Assembly (NCBI RefSeq): GCF_007004725.1
Contig: NZ_ML660164.1
Coordinates: 1-64,000, forward strand
Direction of reading: 5' to 3'
Length of the DNA stretch: 64,000 nucleotides
From: Aliikangiella coralliicola
GTDB lineage: Bacteria; Pseudomonadota; Gammaproteobacteria; Enterobacterales; Kangiellaceae
Part shown: in pieces, positions 56,040-64,000 of the stretch
How positions within the stretch are numbered: position 1 is the stretch's first letter
Layout: the number at the start of each line of letters is the position of its first letter
Made by a program: the position numbers and the translations under genes
The notes under the pieces: generated by a model
The model's database searches: none
Told to the model about the DNA's origin: nothing
Seen by the model: the letters and a program-made list of their open reading frames with translations, nothing else

Positions 56040-57472
56040 GAACCTTCAAGGCTAACTTCTAACAACTTTCCTGCTTCAACAGCAAACTCCATTGGGAGCT
56101 CCTTAAAAACTTCTTTACAGAAACCGTTAACGATCATCGAAACTGCTTTTTCTGCGTCGATGCCCCGTTGCTGGCATAAAAATAGTTGATCTTCACTGAC
56201 CTTAGAAGTTGTTGCTTCGTGTTCAACAATGGCGTTTGGATGCTTGCTTTCGATATAGGGAAAGGTGTGTGCGCCACAGCGATCTCCAATCAATAGTGAA
56301 TCACACTGGGTATAATTTCTCGCGCCATCTGCACGTGGACTCATTCGGACTAATCCGCGGTACGCATTTTGGCTTTTTCCTGCAGAAATACCCTTTGAAA
56401 CGATGGTTGATTTGGTGTTTTTACCCAAGTGAATCATCTTGGTGCCGGTATCCGCTTGTTGGAAATTTCGAGTGAGCGCAACTGAATAAAATTCACCGAT
56501 ACTATTGTCGCCACGAAGAACGACGGAAGGGTATTTCCAGGTAATTGCTGAGCCTGTTTCTACTTGCGTCCAGGAAATCTTGGCATTGTTGTGACAAACA
56601 CCACGTTTGGTCACAAAGTTGTATATGCCGCCTTTACCTTCTTCATCACCGGGATACCAGTTTTGAACGGTCGAATATTTAATTTCTGCGTCACCTAACG
56701 CAACTAATTCAACGACAGCTGCGTGTAGTTGATTTTCATCACGCATCGGCGCGGTACAGCCTTCAAGGTAGCTGACATAACTTCCTTCGTCGGCAATAAT
56801 TAGCGTTCTTTCGAATTGGCCTGTTTTGGCTTCATTAATTCTAAAATAGGTCGATAATTCCATCGGGCAGCGAACGCCTTTTGGAATGTAGACAAAAGAG
56901 CCATCGCTAAAAACGGCAGAATTTAACCCGGCAAAATAATTGTCTTTTTGTGGTACGACTGACCCTAAATATTTTTTTACCAGCTCAGGGTGTGAATGAA
57001 CTGCTTCGGAAATTGGGCAGAAAATGACACCAGCTTCAGCCAGTTTTTCTTTAAATGTGGTTGCAACCGAAACCGAGTCAAATACAACGTCGACTGCGAC
57101 GCCAGCAAGTATTTCCTGTTCGTGTAACGGGATACCTAATTTGTTGTATGTCTCAATGAGTTCAGGATCGACTTCGTCCAGGCTTTTTGGCGCATCGTCA
57201 ATGCTCTTCGGTGCTGAGTAAAAAGAGACATCAGCAAGGTCTATTTTAGGGTAATTAAGGTGAGCCCATTCAGGCTCTTGCATCTTTTGAAAGCTTTCAA
57301 ACGCTTTCAAACGCCATTCTAACAGCCATTGAGGTTCTTTCTTTTTGTTGGAAATAAACCGAATGACTTCTTCAGTTAAGCCGGGCGGTAATGTCTCTGA
57401 TTCGATATCAGTAACAAACCCTGCTTCATATTCAGTTTTTACGTATTGGTCAATAACTTCCGCTTCTGACAT
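56030..57472 (-). CDS. sufB: Fe-S cluster assembly protein SufB
   Basis: SufB is the scaffold on which clusters form. The 480-residue protein has the long beta-helix with [24 protein letters not shown], the [20 protein letters not shown] motif and [20 protein letters not shown]. It follows iscR at 72 bp. Its first residues ([19 protein letters not shown]) are typical. Confidence 0.98.
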   Translation of the reverse strand: MSEAEVIDQYVKTEYEAGFVTDIESETLPPGLTEEVIRFISNKKKEPQWLLEWRLKAFESFQKMQEPEWAHLNYPKIDLADVSFYSAPKSIDDAPKSLDEVDPELIETYNKLGIPLHEQEILAGVAVDVVFDSVSVATTFKEKLAEAGVIFCPISEAVHSHPELVKKYLGSVVPQKDNYFAGLNSAVFSDGSFVYIPKGVRCPMELSTYFRINEAKTGQFERTLIIADEGSYVSYLEGCTAPMRDENQLHAAVVELVALGDAEIKYSTVQNWYPGDEEGKGGIYNFVTKRGVCHNNAKISWTQVETGSAITWKYPSVVLRGDNSIGEFYSVALTRNFQQADTGTKMIHLGKNTKSTIVSKGISAGKSQNAYRGLVRMSPRADGARNYTQCDSLLIGDRCGAHTFPYIESKHPNAIVEHEATTSKVSEDQLFLCQQRGIDAEKAVSMIVNGFCKEVFKELPMEFAVEAGKLLEVSLEGSVG

Positions 57473-57544
57473 TACAAATACTCTCTAATATTCAATTGCG
57501 CTGCTAATTTCTTAAAATCAAATAACGCTTAAACGTCGCCAAAA

Positions 57545-58012
57545 CTAGTTGAGTGTAGTCAGCTCAATGTCTGGTTCTCTATTTCGTTTAGCCCGTTCCA
57601 GTGCTTGTTGCTCATTCTGTAGAATGAGTTCTCCCAGGGTAATATTGTCTAAAAAGGACTGAATTCTATCGCTAAGCGCCATCCACAGATTATGCGTAAT
57701 ACATTGGTTGCCTTCATGGCAATTGGCGCGACCTTCACAGCGTGAAGCGTCCATTGATTCGTTAACTGCATTAATGACACTGGCGACGCTAATTTCATCA
57801 CAAGGGCGGCTTAGCTTATATCCGCCGCCAGGACCTCTGATACTTTGGACCAATTGTTCTCGTCTTAACTTGGAAAAAAGCTGCTCCAGATAAGATAAGG
57901 AAATAGCTTGTCTTTCCGAGATCTCGTTTAAATTAACCGGGTTATTCTTACTGTTAATGGCTAGATCAAGCATCGCAGTAACAGCATATCTACCTTTGGT
58001 TGTCAGTCGCAT
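57545..58012 (-). CDS. iscR: Fe-S cluster regulator IscR (Rrf2 family)
   Basis: IscR senses cluster status and controls Fe-S assembly operons. The 155-residue protein has an N-terminal winged helix ([18 protein letters not shown]) and the cluster ligands C92, C98, C104 and H107, at the same spacing as in E. coli. It heads the suf operon, so here IscR controls SUF rather than ISC. A good type 1 site lies upstream, which implies autoregulation. Confidence 0.97.
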   Translation of the reverse strand: MRLTTKGRYAVTAMLDLAINSKNNPVNLNEISERQAISLSYLEQLFSKLRREQLVQSIRGPGGGYKLSRPCDEISVASVINAVNESMDASRCEGRANCHEGNQCITHNLWMALSDRIQSFLDNITLGELILQNEQQALERAKRNREPDIELTTLN

Positions 58013-58105
58013 AAGCTACCTCTAAGCACCAGTGATTTTCGAGCTTTGCGCGATTAGCTCGCGTAGTCAGAAGCATATCACTATATAATTGGGGCGCATT
58101 GTCCA

Positions 58106-58130
58106 ATAACCAAGTATTTTAGTCAAGTAT
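58106..58130 (-). promoter_or_regulatory. IscR type 1 binding site and iscR promoter
   Basis: On the minus strand this 25-bp stretch matches the IscR type 1 consensus (ATASYYGACTRWWWYAGTCRRSTAT) at 22 of 25 positions by my count. It overlaps a -35 TTGACT (58126-58121), with GACAAT 17 bp downstream (58103-58098) as a weak -10. A 13-bp direct repeat, CAAGTATTTTAGT twice, spans 58111-58136. Cluster-bound IscR would repress here. Confidence 0.75.
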
Positions 58131-58213
58131 TTTAGTCAACTTACTAGCGACAAAAACGAATAAGCTGATCTCGATCATCTTTTTCTGCGATGTCACTGGT
58201 TTAGAGTCTCTTT

Positions 58214-58990
58214 TTATTGATTTTTTTGATTAATCAATTGGAGCATCGACTTAAAAGCCTTCGGATTTGCTGCAAGAATTGAATCGCTTTGTGCGTAATT
58301 CGGATTGCCGGTTACATCGGCGACCATTCCGCCTGCTTCTTTTACTAACAAGATACCTGCTGCGGTATCCCATTCACTTAATCCAAACTCCCAGAAGCCA
58401 TCAAATCGTCCTGCAGCGACGTAAGCGAGGTCGAGTGCGGCAGAACCTGCTCGGCGCATGTCTGAACAATGAGGGTAAAGCTTGTTGAAAATTGTCATAT
58501 ACTCGTCAAGCTTTTGCTTGTTTCTAAAGGGAAAACCCGTTGCGAGTAAACTATGCTCAAGCCCTTTGGTGTTGCTAACCCTGATACGTTTACCGTTAAA
58601 CTGAGCACCGCGTCCTCTGACTGCAGTAAATAATTCTTCACGGATTGGGTCATAGACGACGCCGATTTCCGTTTTGCCTTTATAGTTGCAAGCAATTGAA
58701 ATTGCCCAGTGCGGTACTTTGCGGATAAAGTTGGTGGTTCCATCAATTGGATCAATTATCCATTGATAGTCGCTTTCGCCGGTTGAGCCGCTTTCTTCTC
58801 CAAGAAATGCGTGATCTGCATAAGAATGGGAAATGGTGTCAATAATCAGCCGCTCAGCCGCCTGATCGACATTGGTCACATAATCATGTTGAGACTTACT
58901 TTGTACCGAACGAATTTTGTCTGACTCGCGGATTATAAAGTCGCCTGCCTTACGGGCTGCGCGCACTGCAATAGTTAAAAAAGCTTGCAT
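58214..58990 (-). CDS. suhB: Inositol-1-monophosphatase SuhB
   Basis: The 258-residue protein has the IMPase metal motifs GEESG, WIIDPIDGTTNF and the SEWDTAAG loop. SuhB acts on inositol phosphates and, in E. coli, also joins rRNA antitermination complexes. It sits upstream of iscR with 201 bp between; the usual trmJ neighbour is absent. Start ATG at 58990. Confidence 0.96.
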   Translation of the reverse strand: MQAFLTIAVRAARKAGDFIIRESDKIRSVQSKSQHDYVTNVDQAAERLIIDTISHSYADHAFLGEESGSTGESDYQWIIDPIDGTTNFIRKVPHWAISIACNYKGKTEIGVVYDPIREELFTAVRGRGAQFNGKRIRVSNTKGLEHSLLATGFPFRNKQKLDEYMTIFNKLYPHCSDMRRAGSAALDLAYVAAGRFDGFWEFGLSEWDTAAGILLVKEAGGMVADVTGNPNYAQSDSILAANPKAFKSMLQLINQKNQ

Positions 58991-59405
58991 GATTAGAGAT
59001 CCTAAATTGTTTAATAGCGGGGTAGCGCTCTCAATTTTGCCGATAAATTCGGCGAGAGACTACGCGGGCGCAAGTATATCGTAAAAGATACGGTGATAAA
59101 ACTCCCACGCCGGAAATTCGATGATTTGAAAAACAACTTGTTGAAGTGGTATTAACCTGGATCAAGTTTACAGTGGATGGAGCTGACGATAAGGCAAAGA
59201 TTAGTGTATGCTTGCGTTCAAATTTAACGCATTTGTTGGTCTATCTGATCGCGGTCTGGCGAAGAGTGATGAGCTTTCCTGAATTGTATGACCGAACGAT
59301 CTAATTTACCCAATAACCTCAATCGCCGAGATATCCTGTTATACCAACCGGCGTTTCTAGAATGGATATCTCTGTAGAAATGTTCAAATAAGTAGGAGTT
59401 GTAAA
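58991..59405. other. Divergent intergenic region, suhB / moaB
   Basis: 415 bp with the divergent promoters. ACAACTTGTT (59132-59141) is a small palindrome, and TTAAC-CTGG-ATCAA (59152-59165) is a half-match to an FNR box. No gene was seen; short frames lack ribosome binding sites. Confidence 0.4.
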
Positions 59406-59906
59406 GTGACTAAACTTAATATTGCGGTATTAACGGTTTCTGATACTCGAAATGTCGAAACTGACACTTCAGGGGATTGCCTGGTCAATGGACTTGAGCT
59501 GGATGGTCATAATCTTGCGGATCGAAAAATTGTTAAGGACGATATTTATCAAATACGCGCAGTTATTTCTCAGTGGATTGCTGATGCCTCGGTTAATGTG
59601 GTTGTCGTGACCGGAGGCACTGGGTTTTACGGTCGAGATTCAACACCCGAAGCAGTAACGCCTTTATTTGACAAAAATATGGAAGGATTTGGAGAATTGT
59701 TCAGGCAGGTTTCTTATGAAGAAATAGGATCCTCTACGATTCAGAGCCGGGCTATCGGCGGTTTCGCTAACAACACAGTGATTTTCTGTGTGCCTGGCTC
59801 TACAGGTGCTTGTCGTACCGCGTGGGATAAAATTATCAGACAGCAGCTTGACGCCGACTTTAAGCCTTGCAACTTTGTGAAACTAATAACAACGGGTGTT
59901 CATTAG
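59406..59906 (+). CDS. moaB: Molybdenum cofactor biosynthesis protein MoaB
   Basis: The 166-residue protein has the MoaB/MogA fold: VLTVSDTRNVETDTSG, VVVTGGTGFYGRDSTPEA, FRQVSYEEIGSSTIQSRA and CVPGSTGA. It adenylylates molybdopterin. The GTG start lies behind GGAG. No other molybdenum gene is nearby. The DUF885 gene starts 77 bp after its stop. Confidence 0.95.
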   Translation: MTKLNIAVLTVSDTRNVETDTSGDCLVNGLELDGHNLADRKIVKDDIYQIRAVISQWIADASVNVVVVTGGTGFYGRDSTPEAVTPLFDKNMEGFGELFRQVSYEEIGSSTIQSRAIGGFANNTVIFCVPGSTGACRTAWDKIIRQQLDADFKPCNFVKLITTGVH

Positions 59907-59983
59907 CATTCGAGCGATTTAGTATTAGAGTAATACCATCGCGGGATTCTGAGAAAACGATAATAAAAAGTGGGAACGATAAA

Positions 59984-61753
59984 ATGACTAAAAAAAATAT
60001 TGCCTTGTTATTCCTGTTAAGTATGGGCTTTTTATCTTTGGCCTCTTATGCAGAAGCCGGCGCTAATGGAAAGGCATTGCACCAGTTGTTTGCGAAAGAC
60101 TGGCAAGCCAGGTTAGAGCGAAATCCTATGTTGGCTACTCGAATGGGCGTGACGAATTCGGCCCATTTGTTGTTTGACGCCTCAGAGTCTGCCTACCAGG
60201 ACTGGGCGCGAAAAACCCAAAGCTTTATTAATGAGTTGAAAAAAATTGAATTCCAGAAACTATCGAAAGATGACCAAATCAATTATCAAATATTTCATCA
60301 ACAGTTGAAACGCCGGCTTTCTGAAATTCAATTTAAGTCGTATCAGATTCCATTTTTCTCGGATTCCGGGTTTCATACTCAGATGATGCGGTTGAATACT
60401 GAAGTTCCGCTGAAAACGGCGAAAGACTATGAGAACTATATCGCCAGACTTAATGGTATACCCAGGTATTTTAAACAGAATACCGATAATATGAAAAATG
60501 GTTTGGCGCGCGGCTTTTCGATGCCTGCGGTGGTAATGATCGGCTTTTCTGATGTGATCAAAAAAGCGTATAGCGGCGGCGTCGCTCAGAGCCCATTGTG
60601 GCAGCCATTTAACAAAATGCCTGATTCAATTTCTGCGCAAGATCAAAAACGGCTAAAACTGGCAGGGGAGAAAGCGCTCCAAAATGCGGTTCTACCTGCT
60701 TTTCAGCGGCTATTTCGTTTTTTTGAAGAAACCTACATTCCAAAAACCAAGCAATCACTGGGCGCTTATGAATTTCCAGATGGAAAAGCCTATTACGCGG
60801 CGCAAATTGCCCATTACACAACGCTCGATTTGTCCGCAGAAGAAATCCATAACATTGGACTGAAAGAAGTTGCTCGAATTCGCGCAGAAATGGAAGAAGT
60901 TATTAAGGAGACTGGGTTTAAAGGTGATTTCAGAGCGTTTTTAAAACATTTAAGACAGTCACCGGAGTTTTACGCAAAAACGCCGCAAGATTTGATTAAA
61001 GAGGCTTCCTATATTTCAAAAAAGATGGACGGCAAATTACCCAGTCTGTTCACTCGTTTACCACGACAACCCTATACCGTAGAACCTGTGCCTGATGCGA
61101 TCGCACCCAAATATACGACAGGACGCTATTTGTCCGCGCCGCTTGATAGTGAGCGCCCTGGCGTTTACTGGGTTAATACTTATGCGCTGAATAAACGACC
61201 TTTGTATGTGCTGGAGGCGCTAACGCTTCACGAAGCAGTTCCCGGTCATCACTTGCAAAATGCGCTCAATCAGGAGCTGGAAAATTTACCAAATTTCAGA
61301 CGATACTCTTATATCTCGGCCTTTGGTGAAGGTTGGGGACTTTACAGTGAACGTCTTGGCCTGGAAGTTGGTTTTTACCAGGATCCCTACAGTAACTTCG
61401 GTCGATTAACCTATGAAATGTGGCGAGCGGCCAGATTAGTGATTGATACGGGCATTCATTCAAAAGGGTGGACCCGAGAGCAAGCTATTGAATTATTGGA
61501 AAATAACTCGGCTTTATCGACTCATAATATCAGGACAGAAGTTGATCGTTATATCAGTTGGCCTGGACAAGCTTTGTCTTACAAGTTAGGCGAAATTAAA
61601 ATCCGCGAATTAAGGGCGAAGGCTGAAAAGGCGCTAGAAGGGAAGTTTGATATTCGCTTGTTTCACGATGAAATCCTTAAAAATGGTTCCATTCCGCTAG
61701 CGGTGCTTGAATCACAGATAGATGATTTTATTTCGCGCCAATTAAAAAAGTGA
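59984..61753 (+). CDS. DUF885 family, predicted periplasmic metallopeptidase
   Basis: The protein, about 589 residues, has a signal peptide (MTKKNIALLFLLSMGFLSLA, cut near AEAG) and a DUF885 domain. A zinc-type motif ALTLHEAVPGHHLQ lies near residue 420 and AFGEGWGLYSERLG follows, as in gluzincin-like family members. Peptidase activity is inferred. The ATG at 59984 behind GGGA is chosen; the frame extends back into moaB. Confidence 0.9.
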   Translation: MTKKNIALLFLLSMGFLSLASYAEAGANGKALHQLFAKDWQARLERNPMLATRMGVTNSAHLLFDASESAYQDWARKTQSFINELKKIEFQKLSKDDQINYQIFHQQLKRRLSEIQFKSYQIPFFSDSGFHTQMMRLNTEVPLKTAKDYENYIARLNGIPRYFKQNTDNMKNGLARGFSMPAVVMIGFSDVIKKAYSGGVAQSPLWQPFNKMPDSISAQDQKRLKLAGEKALQNAVLPAFQRLFRFFEETYIPKTKQSLGAYEFPDGKAYYAAQIAHYTTLDLSAEEIHNIGLKEVARIRAEMEEVIKETGFKGDFRAFLKHLRQSPEFYAKTPQDLIKEASYISKKMDGKLPSLFTRLPRQPYTVEPVPDAIAPKYTTGRYLSAPLDSERPGVYWVNTYALNKRPLYVLEALTLHEAVPGHHLQNALNQELENLPNFRRYSYISAFGEGWGLYSERLGLEVGFYQDPYSNFGRLTYEMWRAARLVIDTGIHSKGWTREQAIELLENNSALSTHNIRTEVDRYISWPGQALSYKLGEIKIRELRAKAEKALEGKFDIRLFHDEILKNGSIPLAVLESQIDDFISRQLKK

Positions 61754-61963
61754 TAGCAAAGGCGGGCGCTGCGAGCGCTCGTTAAAGCGTTTTCAATGAA
61801 AAAATTATCCCGAATTCAGGTTAAGCTGTATTCGCCTGTTAGCTTAAAACTAATCCATAAGTGCTTTAATGATAATCGTTAATCAGGGACAGTTGTATTA
61901 GTAAAAACGAGCATTGGTAGAAATAGGGTATTAGTAAGAATAGAACGGATTTAGAAGCGCTGA

Positions 61964-61998
61964 AAAGATAAGAAAAGCGTGGCTGATTTACCACGCTT
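61964..61998 (-). terminator. Rho-independent terminator of the HD-GYP gene
   Basis: AAGCGTGG (61975-61982) pairs with CCACGCTT (61991-61998) around an 8-nt loop. On the minus strand the T-rich tail TTTTCTTATCTTTT follows. It lies 30 bp past the HD-GYP stop. Confidence 0.85.
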
Positions 61999-62028
61999 AA
62001 ATTTGGGGCTACTGGATACTATTTTGAT

Positions 62029-63339
62029 CTACTGGATATTGAGAAATGAGAACCAACTGTTTGCGTTGCCAAACAGCTTCTCGTGAAGTTCTTCAGCATT
62101 AATGTCAACGCTGGTACTCCGTAGGCTTTTGTCTATTTGTACTGGGATACCGTACTCATCAGTTGGATCTTTGGCCAGATTAAGGACTTTAGGCTTTTCC
62201 AGATTCATATTCATATTGTCTTTAACCAGCGCAACTCTTGGTCTTAAGCGAGATTTTTCTGGTTGCTCAACCACTACACCAATAGAATTATCCGTCAGTT
62301 TTACCAAACTTCCAGTCGGATAAATACCGATTGCCTGTATAAATTGTTCGATCAATTCTGCCTGAAACAGACTGCCGCGTAATGAATATAGGTGTGAGAT
62401 TGCTTCGACTGGCGTTAGTGCTTCACGGGAAGATTGGGGGTTAATCAATTGTTCGTAATAATCCGCTAATCCGGCCACTCGTGCTAGAAACGGAATACGA
62501 TTTCCAACTAATTTACGCGGATAACCCGTGCCGTTATTTCTTTCGCAATAAGCCGACAAGATATAATTTACCTGGTGACTGGATGAGAACATTTTTTCAG
62601 TTTCTTCCATCGTCAGGCTAATATGTTCTTGGTATTGCTGAAGTTCTTCGCTAGATTCGTGGCTGTATAATAGTTCTTTCGGAAGCTTACACTTACCGAT
62701 TGGCGCTAGCAGTAACGCGGTACCGATATCTCTTAAATCATGACGAGATAGTCCAAGGTGACGAGCGAAAATAATTCCCCAGATAGCGCTTCTGATCGCC
62801 TGTTGATAAAGTGCTTCATTGTCAGCGCTGATGCGGCATAACCAGGCGAGAGCATTGGGGTTGTTAACGATACTCTTTACCATTTGGTTAGAAGCTGAAC
62901 GAACTTCATTGATATTGACATAGCCATTTTGCATCATGCATCGATACAGTGCAGACATTTGCGCTGTCACTTGTTGATACATCTGCGCAGCGGCTCTCAC
63001 TTCTTTTTTTAACTTGGTTGTAATCAGATAGTTTTCAATGCGAGGTTTAAACCTTGCTTTTTCATTGATCAACCGAACCGTTTTTGCATCGAGTTCATCA
63101 ACTGCATCTTCAACATTTTTAGGGGTTAAAAATAACCGTGACTTAACGTCAACTTTGCTTAAAAATCGATCAACGTAAACTTTATTACAATAGTGGGCGA
63201 GCAGATCGAGTTCTTCCTGCTTGCTAATATGAAATCCCTGGATTGGGAAAGGTGTCTGCACCCATGGTACATCCAAACGAGAGACGTACATGCCTATCTC
63301 GAGATTTTGTACTGGAATTTCTTGGGTTGTTAGATGCAT
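62029..63339 (-). CDS. Degenerate HD-GYP domain protein (DUF3391 N-terminus)
   Basis: A 436-residue protein with an N-terminal DUF3391 domain (EIPVQNLEIGMYVSRLDVPW) and an HD-GYP-type fold. Active HD-GYP enzymes have HDIGK; here the segment reads LAPIGKCKLP, with the HD replaced by AP (about residue 212). HHExxDGxGYP reads YCERNNGTGYP (263-273): the GYP is kept but metal-binding His and Asp are lost. It probably cannot hydrolyse cyclic-di-GMP and may bind it or a partner instead. Confidence 0.88.
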   Translation of the reverse strand: MHLTTQEIPVQNLEIGMYVSRLDVPWVQTPFPIQGFHISKQEELDLLAHYCNKVYVDRFLSKVDVKSRLFLTPKNVEDAVDELDAKTVRLINEKARFKPRIENYLITTKLKKEVRAAAQMYQQVTAQMSALYRCMMQNGYVNINEVRSASNQMVKSIVNNPNALAWLCRISADNEALYQQAIRSAIWGIIFARHLGLSRHDLRDIGTALLLAPIGKCKLPKELLYSHESSEELQQYQEHISLTMEETEKMFSSSHQVNYILSAYCERNNGTGYPRKLVGNRIPFLARVAGLADYYEQLINPQSSREALTPVEAISHLYSLRGSLFQAELIEQFIQAIGIYPTGSLVKLTDNSIGVVVEQPEKSRLRPRVALVKDNMNMNLEKPKVLNLAKDPTDEYGIPVQIDKSLRSTSVDINAEELHEKLFGNANSWFSFLNIQ

Positions 63340-63789
63340 TACCGGGGGCCTCTGCTAACTCTGTCGATTTGTCCCGAACAACAAATACATTCCTTTAGGT
63401 AAAGTACATCATAGCCAAATCTTTCCTTGAATAGGCGGAACCGCTTCACATTATTGGGAACTAATTTTAATAGTAGACTAATAATGATTGATTATTCTCT
63501 ACTTGAGATGTATTTATTGCATATTGGGAATTTTACAATCTCTGATATTCTAGCCTGATTTTAACAAGTTATTCTCATTGAAAATGCGAAAAACTATAAA
63601 TATTTCAATAAGGTAATAACATTTATTTTAGTTGTCAATAGTAAATATTTTGGATTTTGTCGCTGTATTTTCCAATTCTTTGGTCTTTTATTGATTGGTA
63701 AAAAAATCACCTGTTAAATGATAGTTACCGGGTCCATTTTGTTTAAAAAATCTCGCCAGGTTATTTTTACCAATGATCTGTGTATATTT
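63340..63789. other. Intergenic region between HD-GYP gene and cmoB
   Basis: 450 bp, very AT-rich, holding the HD-GYP promoter and the end of cmoB. No gene, repeat or recognised operator was seen. Confidence 0.4.
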
Positions 63790-64000
63790 TTATTTATTGG
63801 CGACGATTATAGCTCTTTTCGGCGCTGAGTAACCTTCGATGGTTTTGTTAATATTTTCCGGGTCCAGGTAATTTTCCAGTGAGTGAAAATGCATCCATTC
63901 TGTTGATCGTTGTTCCTCAAGGCTTGTCTGATTGATATCCACGGTTCTAATATTATTGAATCCACACTTTGCCAGCCATAATTCCAATGCACGTGCTGAA
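63790..64000 (-). CDS. cmoB: tRNA uridine-34 carboxymethyltransferase CmoB, C-terminal part
   Basis: The frame runs off the right edge, so only the last 70 residues are seen. They match the end of Cmo[42 protein letters not shown] and APKRA. CmoB transfers a carboxymethyl group from carboxy-SAM to tRNA uridine 34. The frame has no internal stop to position 64000. Confidence 0.9.
   Translation of the reverse strand, partial: SARALELWLAKCGFNNIRTVDINQTSLEEQRSTEWMHFHSLENYLDPENINKTIEGYSAPKRAIIVANK

Noticed and set aside
59152-59165. FNR-like TTAAC-CTGG-ATCAA before moaB
   Set aside because: Only one half site is good; moa genes can be FNR-controlled, but this match is too weak to claim.

Overview
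The window is almost entirely conserved chromosomal DNA of an AT-rich, aerobic to microaerobic gammaproteobacterium. The gene clusters (truD-surE-pcm-yqaA-nlpD-rpoS, metG-rsxABCDGE, apbC, dcd, ccoNOQP-ccoGHI, iscR-sufBCDSA-sufT-sufE) and the many proteins that resemble marine Oceanospirillales-type gammaproteobacteria suggest a relative of Kangiella or Aliikangiella. That placement is inference from protein flavour; no marker gene was compared. No prophage, CRISPR array, rRNA operon or intact insertion sequence is visible.

Layout. 1-230: repeat-rich left edge. 0.2-7.2 kb: esterase, a beta-propeller/GGDEF diguanylate cyclase, a HAMP sensor-like protein and a class I aminotransferase. 7.6-13.8 kb: ispF-truD-surE-pcm-yqaA, then nlpD-rpoS. 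13.9-17.6 kb: BolA-like, yciI and yciB on the minus strand; a PHP phosphoesterase and yciO on the plus strand, separated by a 270-bp miniature inverted-repeat element; then tRNA-Leu(CAA). 17.6-26.5 kb: accessory and metabolic genes (orphan solute-binding protein, exported methyltransferase, FeoC-like and DksA-like small proteins, thioredoxin-like protein, nudC, a YeiH-type permease, a GntR-ABC transporter operon, DUF2288, DUF3016). 26.6-34.3 kb: metG and the Rsx/Rnf electron-transport complex as one minus-strand operon, with a small unknown membrane protein between them. 34.6-37.6 kb: apbC, dcd, DUF599. 37.6-45.1 kb: the complete cbb3 cytochrome oxidase locus behind a perfect FNR box. 45.5-50.8 kb: uspE, an MMPL/RND-type exporter and a TPR lipoprotein. 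51-58 kb: SUF iron-sulfur assembly operon led by iscR with a good IscR type 1 site. 58.2-64 kb: suhB, moaB, a DUF885 peptidase-like protein, a catalytically degenerate HD-GYP protein and the 3' end of cmoB.

How the genes work together. Three themes recur. Redox and Fe-S biology: Rsx, cbb3 oxidase, the SUF system and ApbC, with FNR and IscR sites seen in the DNA. Stress and stationary phase: RpoS, SurE, Pcm, UspE and the DksA-like protein. Cyclic-di-GMP: a GGEEF cyclase with an inhibitory site, and a degenerate HD-GYP protein at the other end. The most unusual items are the 270-bp element with perfect 34-bp ends at 16352-16621, the tandem repeats upstream of uspE, a 16-bp perfect palindrome over the nlpD stop codon, and a possible 28-codon cysteine-rich micro-ORF divergent from ccoN with an ideal Shine-Dalgarno sequence. 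I did not find a convincing whole new system; these are candidates.
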